64,000 bases of DNA. Source: Nonomuraea deserti. GTDB taxonomy: Bacteria; Actinomycetota; Actinomycetes; Streptosporangiales; Streptosporangiaceae. Under the pieces are notes generated by a model. The model was not told the origin of the DNA, ran no database searches, and saw only the letters and a program-made list of their open reading frames with translations. The position numbers and the translations under genes were made by a program. The stretch spans positions 1 to 64,000 of the forward strand of contig NZ_SMKO01000026.1 in the NCBI RefSeq assembly GCF_004348685.1. The letters run 5' to 3'. Positions 50,711-58,410 of the stretch are shown piece by piece. Each line of letters begins with the position of its first letter. The stretch's first letter is position 1.

Positions 50711-51711
50711 TCGCAGGCCGCCCTGTACGACGCGCTCGCCCGCCTCCCCGGGCTGGCCAGGCTGGAGGACCCGGGCTTCAGGGACCGCCTGCAGCCGCAA
50801 GGAGTCGTTCTACGGCGAGTTGCTGAGCGGGCTCCGGGCCGCTCAGGAGGTGCGCCTGCTCGGCCTCGGCGATTTCCTGCGCGGGCGGATGCTCGGCGAG
50901 CTGGCCGGCGTGCACGACGCGAACAGGCGGCTTGACCGGCGGGAGCTGCGGGTCAAGGGAGTGCCCGCCCTGCTGGGCACGATCGTGGTGGCGGCCGGGC
51001 TGGTCCGGGCGGTCCATGCGGCCGGCCAGGGGCGGCTGGGCGTCGGCGACATCGCGGTGTTCGTCGCGGCCGTCGCCGGCTGCCAGGCGGCGCTGGCGAC
51101 CTGGTCCGGACCCTGGCGCTCGCCCACCAGTCGCTGCTGCTCTACGACCACTACCGCGCGGTCGTCACCACCCCGCCCGACCTCGCCCTGCCCGCGCGTC
51201 CCCTGGAGGTGCCGCCGTTGCGGGCCGGGATCGAGCTGCGGGACGTCTGGTTCAGGTACGGGCCAGGCAAGCCTGGGTGCTGCGCGGCGTCGACCTCGCC
51301 ACCCCCGCCGGGCACACGGTGGCGCTCGTCGGGCTCAACGGCGCCGGCAAGAGCACCCTGGTCAAGCTGCTGTGCCGGTTCTACGACCCCGACTCCGGGT
51401 CGCTCTCCTGGGACGGCGCCGACTTCCGCGACCTGCGCGCCGACGGGCTGCGCGGGCGCATCGCCACGGTGTTCCAGGACTTCATGCGGTACGAGCTCAG
51501 CGCGCGGGAGAACATCGCCCTCGGCGACCTGCCGGCCATGGAGGACCCGTCCCGGCTGTCCGCGGCGGCCAGGGCCGTCCGGCTGCACGAGACGATCACG
51601 TCCCCTGCCGAAGGGGCACGACACCCTGCTCACCAGGACGTTCCTCGACCAGCAGGACGGCGACGACCCCGGGACGGGTGTCCTCCTCTCCGGCGGGCAA
51701 TGGCAGCGCGT
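50711..51711 (+). pseudogene. Decayed peptide-type ABC transporter (fused membrane and ATPase domains)
   Basis: Recognisable pieces appear in order but in different frames: ALYDALARLPGLARLEDPGF (50714 on); ESFYGELLSGLRAAQEVRLL up to VAAVAGCQAALATW (50802-51100); LALAHQSLLLYDHY to GIELRDVWFRYG (51113-51262); then VLRGVDLATPAGHTVALVGL with Walker A GLNGAGKST and AVFQDFM-like TVFQDFMRYELSAREN (51277-51597); then PLPKGHDTLLTRTFL to signature LSGGQWQR (51602-51711). Four frameshifts, an internal deletion near 50798 and loss of everything after the signature motif make it non-functional. The family is the lantibiotic/peptide exporter-like group of actinobacteria. Confidence 0.85.
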
Positions 51712-51719
51712 CGAGGCTG

Positions 51720-51890
51720 GTGCCGAGGGTGACGGCCGAGGCGAGCCCGTACTGCCCGCCCGTGTCGCAGTGCCGCCACTGCGGCTACGACGGGTCGTAC
51801 CCGAAGCACTACTGGTATCAGCTGTACTCGAACTGCCACGAGTATTTCGGGCAGTGCGTCACCCAGGCGTCGAACTGCCCGGTGCGCTGA
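51720..51890 (+). pseudogene. Cys-rich C-terminal gene fragment (possible secreted six-Cys peptide)
   Basis: An open frame with strongly coding-like third positions ends at TGA 51890. After VTAEA it encodes a 49-residue tail with six cysteines, in YCPP, QCRHCGYDG, SNCHEYF, QCVTQ and NCPVR, plus many Tyr and His. A GTG at 51720 could start it, but upstream sequence is the broken ABC gene, so a fusion left by deletion is more likely. TAEA followed by S looks like a signal-peptidase site. Its place beside MauE/TlpA/ABC remnants suggests that the intact gene encoded an exported disulfide-bonded protein. Confidence 0.5.
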
Positions 51891-51935
51891 CTCCGGCGGT
51901 GTCCCTCACCGGCGGACGGTGAGGGGACGCCCCTG

Positions 51936-52331
51936 TCAGTTCCAGGCCGCCGTGCCGGCGTTGTGGACCCGGGTCAGCGTGGCCAGGAGGCCGCCGGGCG
52001 GGTCGCAGAACTGGAAACGTTTGTCCAGCCCGGTCACCTTGAGCAGCCGGGCCAGGCGGGACTGGACCCCGCTCAGCACGAGGCGGCCGCCCGCGGCCTC
52101 GGCGGTGTTGGCGGCCGAGATCAGCGCGCCCAGCCCCGAGGAGTCGCAGAAGCCGACCTCGCGCAGGTCGGCGATGATGAAGGGCGGCGTGCGGCGTGAC
52201 ATCGCCTGCAGCAGGCCGCGGCGGAACTCGGCCGCCGAGGTCATGTCGAGGTCGCCCGTCACCGTCAGGACGGCGGCTCCATCGCGCTGGGTGACGACGC
52301 AGGTGAACCCGGTCCGGTCTTCGCTCCCCAT
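51936..52331 (-). CDS. STAS-domain anti-sigma factor antagonist
   Basis: This 131-residue single STAS domain starts at the ATG at 52331 with GGAGGAGCGG upstream; the longer frame to 52466 lacks these features. The motif VGFCDSSGLGALISA includes the conserved phosphorylatable Ser, and AAVLTVTGDLDMTSAAEFRR and LLKVTGLDKRFQFCD are family marks. It probably sequesters an anti-sigma kinase when dephosphorylated by a SpoIIE phosphatase. A dyad shared with the other STAS gene lies 71 bases upstream. Confidence 0.93.
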   Translation of the reverse strand: MGSEDRTGFTCVVTQRDGAAVLTVTGDLDMTSAAEFRRGLLQAMSRRTPPFIIADLREVGFCDSSGLGALISAANTAEAAGGRLVLSGVQSRLARLLKVTGLDKRFQFCDPPGGLLATLTRVHNAGTAAWN

Positions 52332-52402
52332 GCCGCTCCTCCGCTCCCAGCATCCGCGCCGTCCCCGCCCGGGACGTGCGGCGATCGGGGTCGCCCCCAT
52401 GA

Positions 52403-52419
52403 TTGCACAGTGCAACGGA
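52403..52419. promoter_or_regulatory. Dyad shared with the first STAS gene
   Basis: TTGCACAGTGCAA (52403-52415) is a perfect palindrome. Read toward the STAS gene, the strip is TCCGTTGCACTGTGCAA, which matches TCCGTTGCACAGAGCAA before the 38975 STAS gene at 15 of 17 positions. Apart from this site and the short frame at 52610, the 52332-52662 spacer shows nothing recognised. Confidence 0.65.
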
Positions 52420-52609
52420 GCCGGGAAGTCATGGACATGGCGCCATGATCTGCGTACAACCCCCACTATGCCGCAGAAGGGGGCGGACGCCCAGGTGACG
52501 GGCGTTTGACCGCTGTTGGCGGTGTCGCCGCGGCCTGCGCTACCGTATGGCCCGGAGTGCCGCTGGTCAGGTCGGCGCGTCAGGCCGGGCGACTCGACGG
52601 AGGCTCCAC

Positions 52610-52663
52610 ATGAGTCACAGCGGCGGTGGGGTCGGCGGTCCGGGCAGCCGGGAGGCCGCGTGA
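52610..52663 (+). CDS. Possible 17-residue upstream frame coupled to the TrkH gene
   Basis: CGGAGG precedes ATG at 52610. The frame reads MSHSGGGVGGPGSREAA and stops at TGA 52661-52663, overlapping the ATG at 52663 that looks like the original TrkH start. It is Gly/Ser-rich and may be a leader or chance. Confidence 0.3.
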   Translation: MSHSGGGVGGPGSREAA

Positions 52664-52708
52664 TGCGGCGCCGCTCGGCCCTGCCCGGTCGGGGGAAGGC
52701 ACCCGGCT

Positions 52709-54013
52709 GTGGTGATCGCGGCCGGCTTCGGGGTGGCGGTGCTGGTCGGCACGCTGCTGCTGGCCACCCCGGTGGCCACTGCCGACGGTGATTCCTCGCA
52801 CTGGTTGACCGCGTTGTTCACGGCTACCTCCGCGGTCTGCGTGACCGGTCTGATCGTGGTCGACACGCCTACGCACTGGTCGGTGTTCGGCGAGGTGGTC
52901 ATCGCGCTGCTCATCCAGGTCGGCGGGTTGGGCATCATGACGCTCGCCACGTTGATCATGGTCATCGTGTCCGGCAGGGTGGGGTTGCGCGCGCGTCTGT
53001 CCGCGCAGGTGGAGACGAAGTCCGTGGTGGCCGCCGACCTGCGTCAGGTGTTGCGCAAGGTGGTGCTGTTCAGCCTGGTGTGTGAGGCGGCGGTGGCCGC
53101 CGTGCTCACCGTCCGTTTCATCGTCGGGTACGACGAGCCGCCGGGCCGGGCGGCCTACCTGGGCGTTTTCCACGCGGTGTCGGCGTTCAACAATGCCGGG
53201 TTCGCGTTGTGGCCGGACAATCTGATGCGTTTCGTGGCCGATCCGTGGATCTGCCTGACTGTCGCCGTGGCCGTCATCGTGGGCGGGCTGGGCTACCCGG
53301 TGGTGTTCGAGTTGTTGCGTCACTGGCGGCGGCCGAGCCGCTGGTCCCTGTTGACCCGGGTGACCGTCGGGCTGAGCGTCCTGCTGATCGGGGTGGGCAC
53401 GTTGGCGTTCCTGGCGGCCGAGTGGCGCAATCCCGCCACGATGGGCCCGCTGGACGACTCCGCCAGGTTGTTGTCGGCTTTCTTCGCCGCGGTCATGCCG
53501 CGTTCGGGCGGGTTCAACACCCTCGACATCGGGCAGATGAACCCGTCGTCGTGGTTGGTCACCGATGTGCTGATGTTCATCGGCGGGGGCAGCGCGGGCA
53601 CGGCGGGGGGCATCAAGGTCACCACGTTCGGCTTCCTGCTGTTCATGGTGTGGGCCGAGTTGCGCGGGGAGAGGCAGGTCAACATCGGTCACCGCCGGCT
53701 GCCCGCCGCCACCCAGCGTCAGGCGGTGTCCATCAGCCTGCTGGGCGTCTTCCTGGTCACGGTCTCGACCTTGCTGATGCTCACGATCACCTCCCATGGT
53801 TTGGACCGGGTGCTGTTCGAGGTGATCTCGGCGTTCGCCACCAACGGGTTGTCCACCGGCATCACCGCGAGCACCCCGCTGGCCGGGCACGTGCTGCTCA
53901 GCCTGTTGATGTTCGTCGGCCGCATCGGGCCTTTGACGCTGGGCTCGGCGCTGGCGCTGAAACAGCGCACCCGCCGTTACGAACTTCCGGAGGAACGCGT
54001 GATCGTCGGCTGA
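52709..54013 (+). CDS. TrkH/KtrB-type K+ (Na+) channel subunit, 5' end probably frameshifted
   Basis: This is a 434-residue, multi-span protein with the four M1-P-M2 repeats of the Trk/Ktr/HKT superfamily: filter regions TSAVCVTGL, SAFNNAGFAL, MPRSGGFNTLD and SAFATNGLSTGI, each with the key Gly. The GTG at 52709 is the first usable start in frame, but the expected N-terminus (MRRRSALPGRGR then HPAVVIAAGF) begins at ATG 52663, with GGGAGG upstream, in another frame. Removing one G from the run at 52691-52695 would join them. Either the gene is shortened or the run holds an error. No TrkA/KtrA regulatory subunit gene is adjacent. Confidence 0.88.
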   Translation: MVIAAGFGVAVLVGTLLLATPVATADGDSSHWLTALFTATSAVCVTGLIVVDTPTHWSVFGEVVIALLIQVGGLGIMTLATLIMVIVSGRVGLRARLSAQVETKSVVAADLRQVLRKVVLFSLVCEAAVAAVLTVRFIVGYDEPPGRAAYLGVFHAVSAFNNAGFALWPDNLMRFVADPWICLTVAVAVIVGGLGYPVVFELLRHWRRPSRWSLLTRVTVGLSVLLIGVGTLAFLAAEWRNPATMGPLDDSARLLSAFFAAVMPRSGGFNTLDIGQMNPSSWLVTDVLMFIGGGSAGTAGGIKVTTFGFLLFMVWAELRGERQVNIGHRRLPAATQRQAVSISLLGVFLVTVSTLLMLTITSHGLDRVLFEVISAFATNGLSTGITASTPLAGHVLLSLLMFVGRIGPLTLGSALALKQRTRRYELPEERVIVG

Positions 54014-54034
54014 GCCGCGGCGATCGCCGCCGGA

Positions 54035-55060
54035 TCACTGCGGGGACGAAGGCAGCGGACGCGCGGGACCCAACGGGCCCCAGCGGTCGGCGACGCGGTT
54101 GGCCACGACGTAGATGAGGTTGACCGTCACGATCGCCGGGGCGATCACTCCGACGAAGCCGGCGAACTCCCGCTCGAACGCCACGGCCAGGATCACCGCC
54201 GTGATCCCGTTCTGCTGCGCCAGCCCGAGGTGCACACGGTCGGCGACGGGCAGCCCGTGGGTGAGCACCAGCGCCGCGAGCATCTGCGCGGCGAACGCGG
54301 CGAGGCCCAGCAGGAAACCCTTCATCAGGCTCGCCCCGCCGACCAGCAGCAGCCCCATCAGGAAAGCGGAGAGCGCGAACGCCGCGGTCACCGCTCGCGC
54401 CAGCCACCGCGAGTCGGGCATCCGCAGGTAGAGGCCGGCGGTGGCCACGCCGAGCATGAGCGAGCTCCAGGCCGCGGAGACGATCGCGGCGGCCGCCGCC
54501 AGGTAGCTCAGCAGCGGCGGCGCGTTCCTGATCAGCCGCCAGACCCCGTACGCCGCGGCGGCGAACAGCGCGTTGAGCCCCAGGTCGGCCAGGTAGGAGA
54601 GGGTGAGCCCGCCCTCGGCCGGCCTGGAGAGCGACACTGCGTAGAACGCGAGGATCACCGTCACGGGGTCGTCGAAGGAGGACCACGCCCCGAGAATGGT
54701 CTTGGCCCGCGACGATAACCGGTTGTCGGCCATCACCGCGGCGACCGACAGCGGGTCGATCTGGGCCACGGCGATCGCGAGGATCATCGCCCGCGGGTCG
54801 CCGGTGACGAGATACATCACGCCGGCGATGAAGGCCGCCTTCAGCAGCACGCCGACGGTCACCGCGAGCAGGATCAGCTTCCCGTGCTGGCGGGCCTCGG
54901 TGCGGTCGATGCCGTGCGTGCTGCCGTACAGCCCCACCGCCAGCAGCAGGCTGCTCAGCAGCAGGTAGGCGCCCGAATGCTCCAGGCCCGTGACGTCGCC
55001 CAGGTCGGCCGCCGCCCAGCCGAGCCCGACGAGGAGAAGCAGGAACGCGATCTTTACCAA
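54035..55060 (-). CDS. Cation:proton antiporter (CPA1, NhaP-like)
   Basis: This 341-residue membrane protein starts at TTG at 55060, with GGGGGAG upstream. About ten spans are predicted. The ion-site region reads AVAQIDPLSVAAVMADN, where the usual TDPV is altered to IDPL, and SSFDDPVTVIL has the Asp-Asp pair of NhaP-like exchangers. The sequence is shorter than most NhaP proteins (about 400-550) and lacks a cytosolic tail. It may exchange Na+ or K+ for protons. It converges on the K+ channel gene with a 21-base gap. Confidence 0.85.
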   Translation of the reverse strand: MVKIAFLLLLVGLGWAAADLGDVTGLEHSGAYLLLSSLLLAVGLYGSTHGIDRTEARQHGKLILLAVTVGVLLKAAFIAGVMYLVTGDPRAMILAIAVAQIDPLSVAAVMADNRLSSRAKTILGAWSSFDDPVTVILAFYAVSLSRPAEGGLTLSYLADLGLNALFAAAAYGVWRLIRNAPPLLSYLAAAAAIVSAAWSSLMLGVATAGLYLRMPDSRWLARAVTAAFALSAFLMGLLLVGGASLMKGFLLGLAAFAAQMLAALVLTHGLPVADRVHLGLAQQNGITAVILAVAFEREFAGFVGVIAPAIVTVNLIYVVANRVADRWGPLGPARPLPSSPQ

Positions 55061-55138
55061 CGTTTCACTCCCCCTGCGGGCCGGCCTCTCCGAAAGGGTT
55101 CATATCATTCCGCCGGGCGTGACACCAGCGGCGAGGAA

Positions 55139-56731
55139 TCACCGGGGCTCCTGGCTGGTGTCGGCGATCAGCGGCTCCAGGACGATTCCGGGATTTTCCC
55201 GCATGATCGAGCGCATCCGCCACTGGTCGGTGAACAGCGCCAGCAGCGCCTGGTCGCGGCCGCGCTCCAGCACCTCGGCGCCGCGCCGGCCGGCCAACTG
55301 CGGCACGGAGGCGGCGTCGGTGCGCCGGGCCAGGGTGTAGTCGAGCCGGTCGAGGCTGATCCGCGCGCCGAACTCGGCGGACAGGCGGTGCTGCACCACC
55401 TCGAACTGCATCGGCCCGACCGCCGCGAGCACCGGCGCCTGGTCGCCGCGCAGGTCGGAGCGGAGCACCTGGATGACGCCCTCGGCGTCGAGCTGGTCGA
55501 TGCCGCGCCGGAACTGCTTGGCCTTGCTGGAGTCGCGGGCGCGGGCGACGGCGAAGTGCTCGGGCGCGAAGCTCGGAATCGGCGGGAAGGTCACCGCGGA
55601 CCCGTCGTAGAGGGTGTCGCCGGGACGCAGCGCGGTCGCGTTGACCAGGCCGACGACGTCGCCGGGGTACGCCTCGTCCAGCGTGGTGCGCTCCTGGCCG
55701 AACACGCTCTGCGCGTATTTGGTGGCGAACGGCCGCCCGGTGGCGGCGTGGGTGAGCACCATGCCCCGCTCGAACCGGCCCGAGCAGACCCGTACGAACG
55801 CGATCCGGTCACGGTGCGCCGGGTCCATGTTGGCCTGCACCTTGAACACCAGCCCGGAGAACGGCGCGTCCAGCGGGCGTACGGCGCCGGCGACGTCGGG
55901 CCGGTCGGCGGGCGGGGGAGCCAGCTCTACCATGGCGTCCAGCAGCCGGGCCACCCCGAAGTTGGGCAGGGCCGCGCCGAACAGCACCGGGGTGGACTCG
56001 TGGGCCTCGAAGGACTTCTGGTCGTGGTCGGCGCCGATGGCCGACAGCAGCGAGACCTCCTCGCCCGCCCGCTCCCAGTCGTGTCCCAGCTCGGCGCGGG
56101 CGCGCTCGTCGGTCAGCGCGTCCTCCTGGGCCCTGGTGGCCCCGCCTGGGGTGCGGGCGTAGCGGACGGCGCGCCCGGTGGCCCGGTCGATCACGCCGTG
56201 GAAGTGGCCGGCGGCGCCGAGGGGCCAGGTGACGGGGGTGGGCCGCAGGCCGGTGCGCTCCTCGATCTCGTCGAGCAGCTCCAGGGCGTCGCGGCCGGGA
56301 CGGTCCCACTTGTTGACGAAGGTGATGACCGGGATGCGGCGGTGGCGGCACACCTGGAACAGCTTCATCGTCTGCGGCTCCATGCCCTTGGCCGCGTCGA
56401 TCAGCATCACCGCGCAGTCGACGGCGGCCAGCACCCGGTAGGTGTCCTCGGAGAAGTCGGCGTGGCCCGGGGTGTCGACGAGGTTGAACACGTGGCCCCG
56501 GTAGTCGAAGCGGAGCGCCGCGGAGGTGATCGAGATACCGCGAGAACGTTCCAGCTCCATCCAGTCTGAGGTGACGCCGCGCCGGCCGGCCTTGCCGTGC
56601 ACCGCCCCCGCCGCGGTGATGGCGGAGGCGTGCAGCGCCAGCGCCTCGGTCATCGTGGACTTGCCCGCGTCCGGATGGCTGATGACGGCGAACGTCCGGC
56701 GGCGGCGGCCTTCCTCCCTGATGTCGGTCAT
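55139..56731 (-). CDS. prfC: Peptide chain release factor 3
   Basis: This 530-residue translational GTPase matches RF3 in length. The G motifs are HPDAGKST (P-loop), SRGISIT (switch I), DTPGHADF (switch II) and NKWD. The C-terminal region with PMQFEVVQHRLSAEFGA is the RF3 domain. It recycles RF1 and RF2 from the ribosome after peptide release. It is not essential in many bacteria and is patchily present in actinobacteria. Confidence 0.96.
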   Translation of the reverse strand: MTDIREEGRRRRTFAVISHPDAGKSTMTEALALHASAITAAGAVHGKAGRRGVTSDWMELERSRGISITSAALRFDYRGHVFNLVDTPGHADFSEDTYRVLAAVDCAVMLIDAAKGMEPQTMKLFQVCRHRRIPVITFVNKWDRPGRDALELLDEIEERTGLRPTPVTWPLGAAGHFHGVIDRATGRAVRYARTPGGATRAQEDALTDERARAELGHDWERAGEEVSLLSAIGADHDQKSFEAHESTPVLFGAALPNFGVARLLDAMVELAPPPADRPDVAGAVRPLDAPFSGLVFKVQANMDPAHRDRIAFVRVCSGRFERGMVLTHAATGRPFATKYAQSVFGQERTTLDEAYPGDVVGLVNATALRPGDTLYDGSAVTFPPIPSFAPEHFAVARARDSSKAKQFRRGIDQLDAEGVIQVLRSDLRGDQAPVLAAVGPMQFEVVQHRLSAEFGARISLDRLDYTLARRTDAASVPQLAGRRGAEVLERGRDQALLALFTDQWRMRSIMRENPGIVLEPLIADTSQEPR

Positions 56732-56812
56732 CGTCCTATCTTGCCGGGTGATCGCGCATGGCCGTGACGGGTGTCATGCGGGGCGGCGCCGGCTGGCGTG
56801 TCCGCGCACCGG

Positions 56813-56818
56813 TAGACC
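56813..56818 (+). promoter_or_regulatory. -10 box for a leaderless phoD message
   Basis: TAGACC ends seven bases before the GTG at 56825 and no ribosome binding site is present, so the message probably begins at the start codon. Confidence 0.55.
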
Positions 56819-56824
56819 CCGCTT

Positions 56825-58348
56825 GTGGCGATCATTCTTCCTGTGCTGAACCGGAGGTCGTTTATCGCGATGGGGCTGGCGTCGGGCCTGCCGTCCCTGG
56901 TGCCGTCCGCCGCTTTCGGCGAGCCGTTCACCTTGGGGGTGGCCTGCGGCGACCCCGAGCCCGGCGGGTTCGTGGCATGGACCCGCCTGGCCCCGCAGCC
57001 GCTGGCCGAGGACGGGTTCGGCGGCATGCCCACGGCGCCCGTGCCCGTGCACTGGCAGGTCACGAGCGACCCCGAGGGCAGGAACGTGGTGCGCCACGGC
57101 GTGCAGGTGGCGTCCCGCGCATGGGCGCACAGCGTGCACGTCGAGGTCACCGGCCTGCGGCCGGGACGGGAATACTGGTACCGGTTCAAGGCCGGCCCCT
57201 ACGTCTCGCCGGCCGGGCGGGCGCTGACCGCTCCCGTGCCCGGCTCGATGCCCAGGTCGCTGCGCGTGGCCGTCTGCTCGTGCGCCAACTACCAGCACGG
57301 GCACTTCACCGCGTACGCCAGGATGGCGCGCGAGCGCCCCGACCTGATCGTGCACCTCGGCGACTACATCTACGAGCAGGGCAGCGACCACGTGGCCCTG
57401 CCCGGCGGCAACGTCCGCGCGCACGACGGGCCGGAGGCCGTCACCCTGGCCCAATACCGCCGCCGGCACGCGCTCTACAAGACCGACCCCGACCTGAGGG
57501 AGGCCCACGCCGCCGCCCCGTGGGCGGCCATCCTGGACGACCACGAGGTGGTCAACAACTGGACCAACCTGATCCCGGCCCAGCGCCGCGAGGCGGCCTT
57601 CCGCGCCTACTACGAGCACATGCCGCTGCGCTCGCCCGCCCGCCCCGGCAGCACCGCCGTCCAGCTCTACCGGCGGCTGCGCTGGGGCAGGCTCGCCACG
57701 CTGCACATGCTGGACACCCGCCAGTATCGCGACCCGCACCTGTGCGGCGCGGGCTACAGCTCGTGCCCGGCGCCGGCCGACCCCGCCCGCACGATGATCG
57801 GCCTCGACCAGGAGAACTGGCTGCTCAGGGGGTTCCGGCGCTCCCGGGCGCGGTGGGAGCTCGTCGGGCAGCAGGTCTTCTTCGGCCAGCGCGACCGCGA
57901 CCCCGGCGAGGGCCGGCTGGTCAGGCAGGACGCCTGGGACGGCTACACCGGCAGCCGGCAGCGGATCACCGGGGGCTGGGTCAAGGCCGGAGTGCGCAAC
58001 GTCGTCGTGCTCACCGGCGACGTGCACGCGCACTGGGCGGGCGACCTCGTCCTCGACTACGACGATCCCGGCGCGCGTCCCGTCGGGGCCGAGCTCGCGG
58101 TCACCTCCATCGCCAGCGGCGGGGACGGCCACGACGACGATCCGGCCACGGACCCGCTGCTGGCCGCCAACCCCCACCTGAAGTTCCACCTGCGGCGCAG
58201 GGGCTACCTCATGGTCGTGGTCACGCCCGGAGCGCTCACCGCCGACTTCATGACCGTCCCCTACGTGAGCACGCCGGGAGCCGCGGCCCTGACCGCGGCC
58301 ACGTTCACGCTGTCCGACCTCGTCGACGGGCTGCGCCGCCAGGCGTGA
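56825..58348 (+). CDS. phoD: PhoD-type alkaline phosphatase/phosphodiesterase, Tat-exported
   Basis: This 507-residue protein has a twin-Arg signal (NRRSFIAMGLASGLP, residues about 9-23). The PhoD N-terminal domain covers about 30-135. The metallophosphatase core shows SCANYQHGHF, HLGDYIYEQ, LDDHEVVNNW and TGDVHAHWAG, the residues that bind iron and calcium in the family. It cleaves phosphate mono- and diesters outside the cell and is usually under PhoP control; no PHO box was identified here. GTG 56825 is used because a -10 box ends seven bases upstream. GTG 56843 is an alternative. Confidence 0.94.
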   Translation: MAIILPVLNRRSFIAMGLASGLPSLVPSAAFGEPFTLGVACGDPEPGGFVAWTRLAPQPLAEDGFGGMPTAPVPVHWQVTSDPEGRNVVRHGVQVASRAWAHSVHVEVTGLRPGREYWYRFKAGPYVSPAGRALTAPVPGSMPRSLRVAVCSCANYQHGHFTAYARMARERPDLIVHLGDYIYEQGSDHVALPGGNVRAHDGPEAVTLAQYRRRHALYKTDPDLREAHAAAPWAAILDDHEVVNNWTNLIPAQRREAAFRAYYEHMPLRSPARPGSTAVQLYRRLRWGRLATLHMLDTRQYRDPHLCGAGYSSCPAPADPARTMIGLDQENWLLRGFRRSRARWELVGQQVFFGQRDRDPGEGRLVRQDAWDGYTGSRQRITGGWVKAGVRNVVVLTGDVHAHWAGDLVLDYDDPGARPVGAELAVTSIASGGDGHDDDPATDPLLAANPHLKFHLRRRGYLMVVVTPGALTADFMTVPYVSTPGAAALTAATFTLSDLVDGLRRQA

Positions 58349-58397
58349 CGGGCTCTCCCCGCAGGTGCTCACGACCGGTGTCACCGCAGCTCACCGC

Positions 58398-58403
58398 TAC
58401 AAT
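58398..58403 (+). promoter_or_regulatory. -10 box for a leaderless SpoIIE phosphatase message
   Basis: TACAAT lies seven bases before the second of two tandem ATG codons (58408 and 58411), so transcription may start at 58411. No strong ribosome binding site precedes either ATG. Confidence 0.6.
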
Positions 58404-58410
58404 CAGGATG

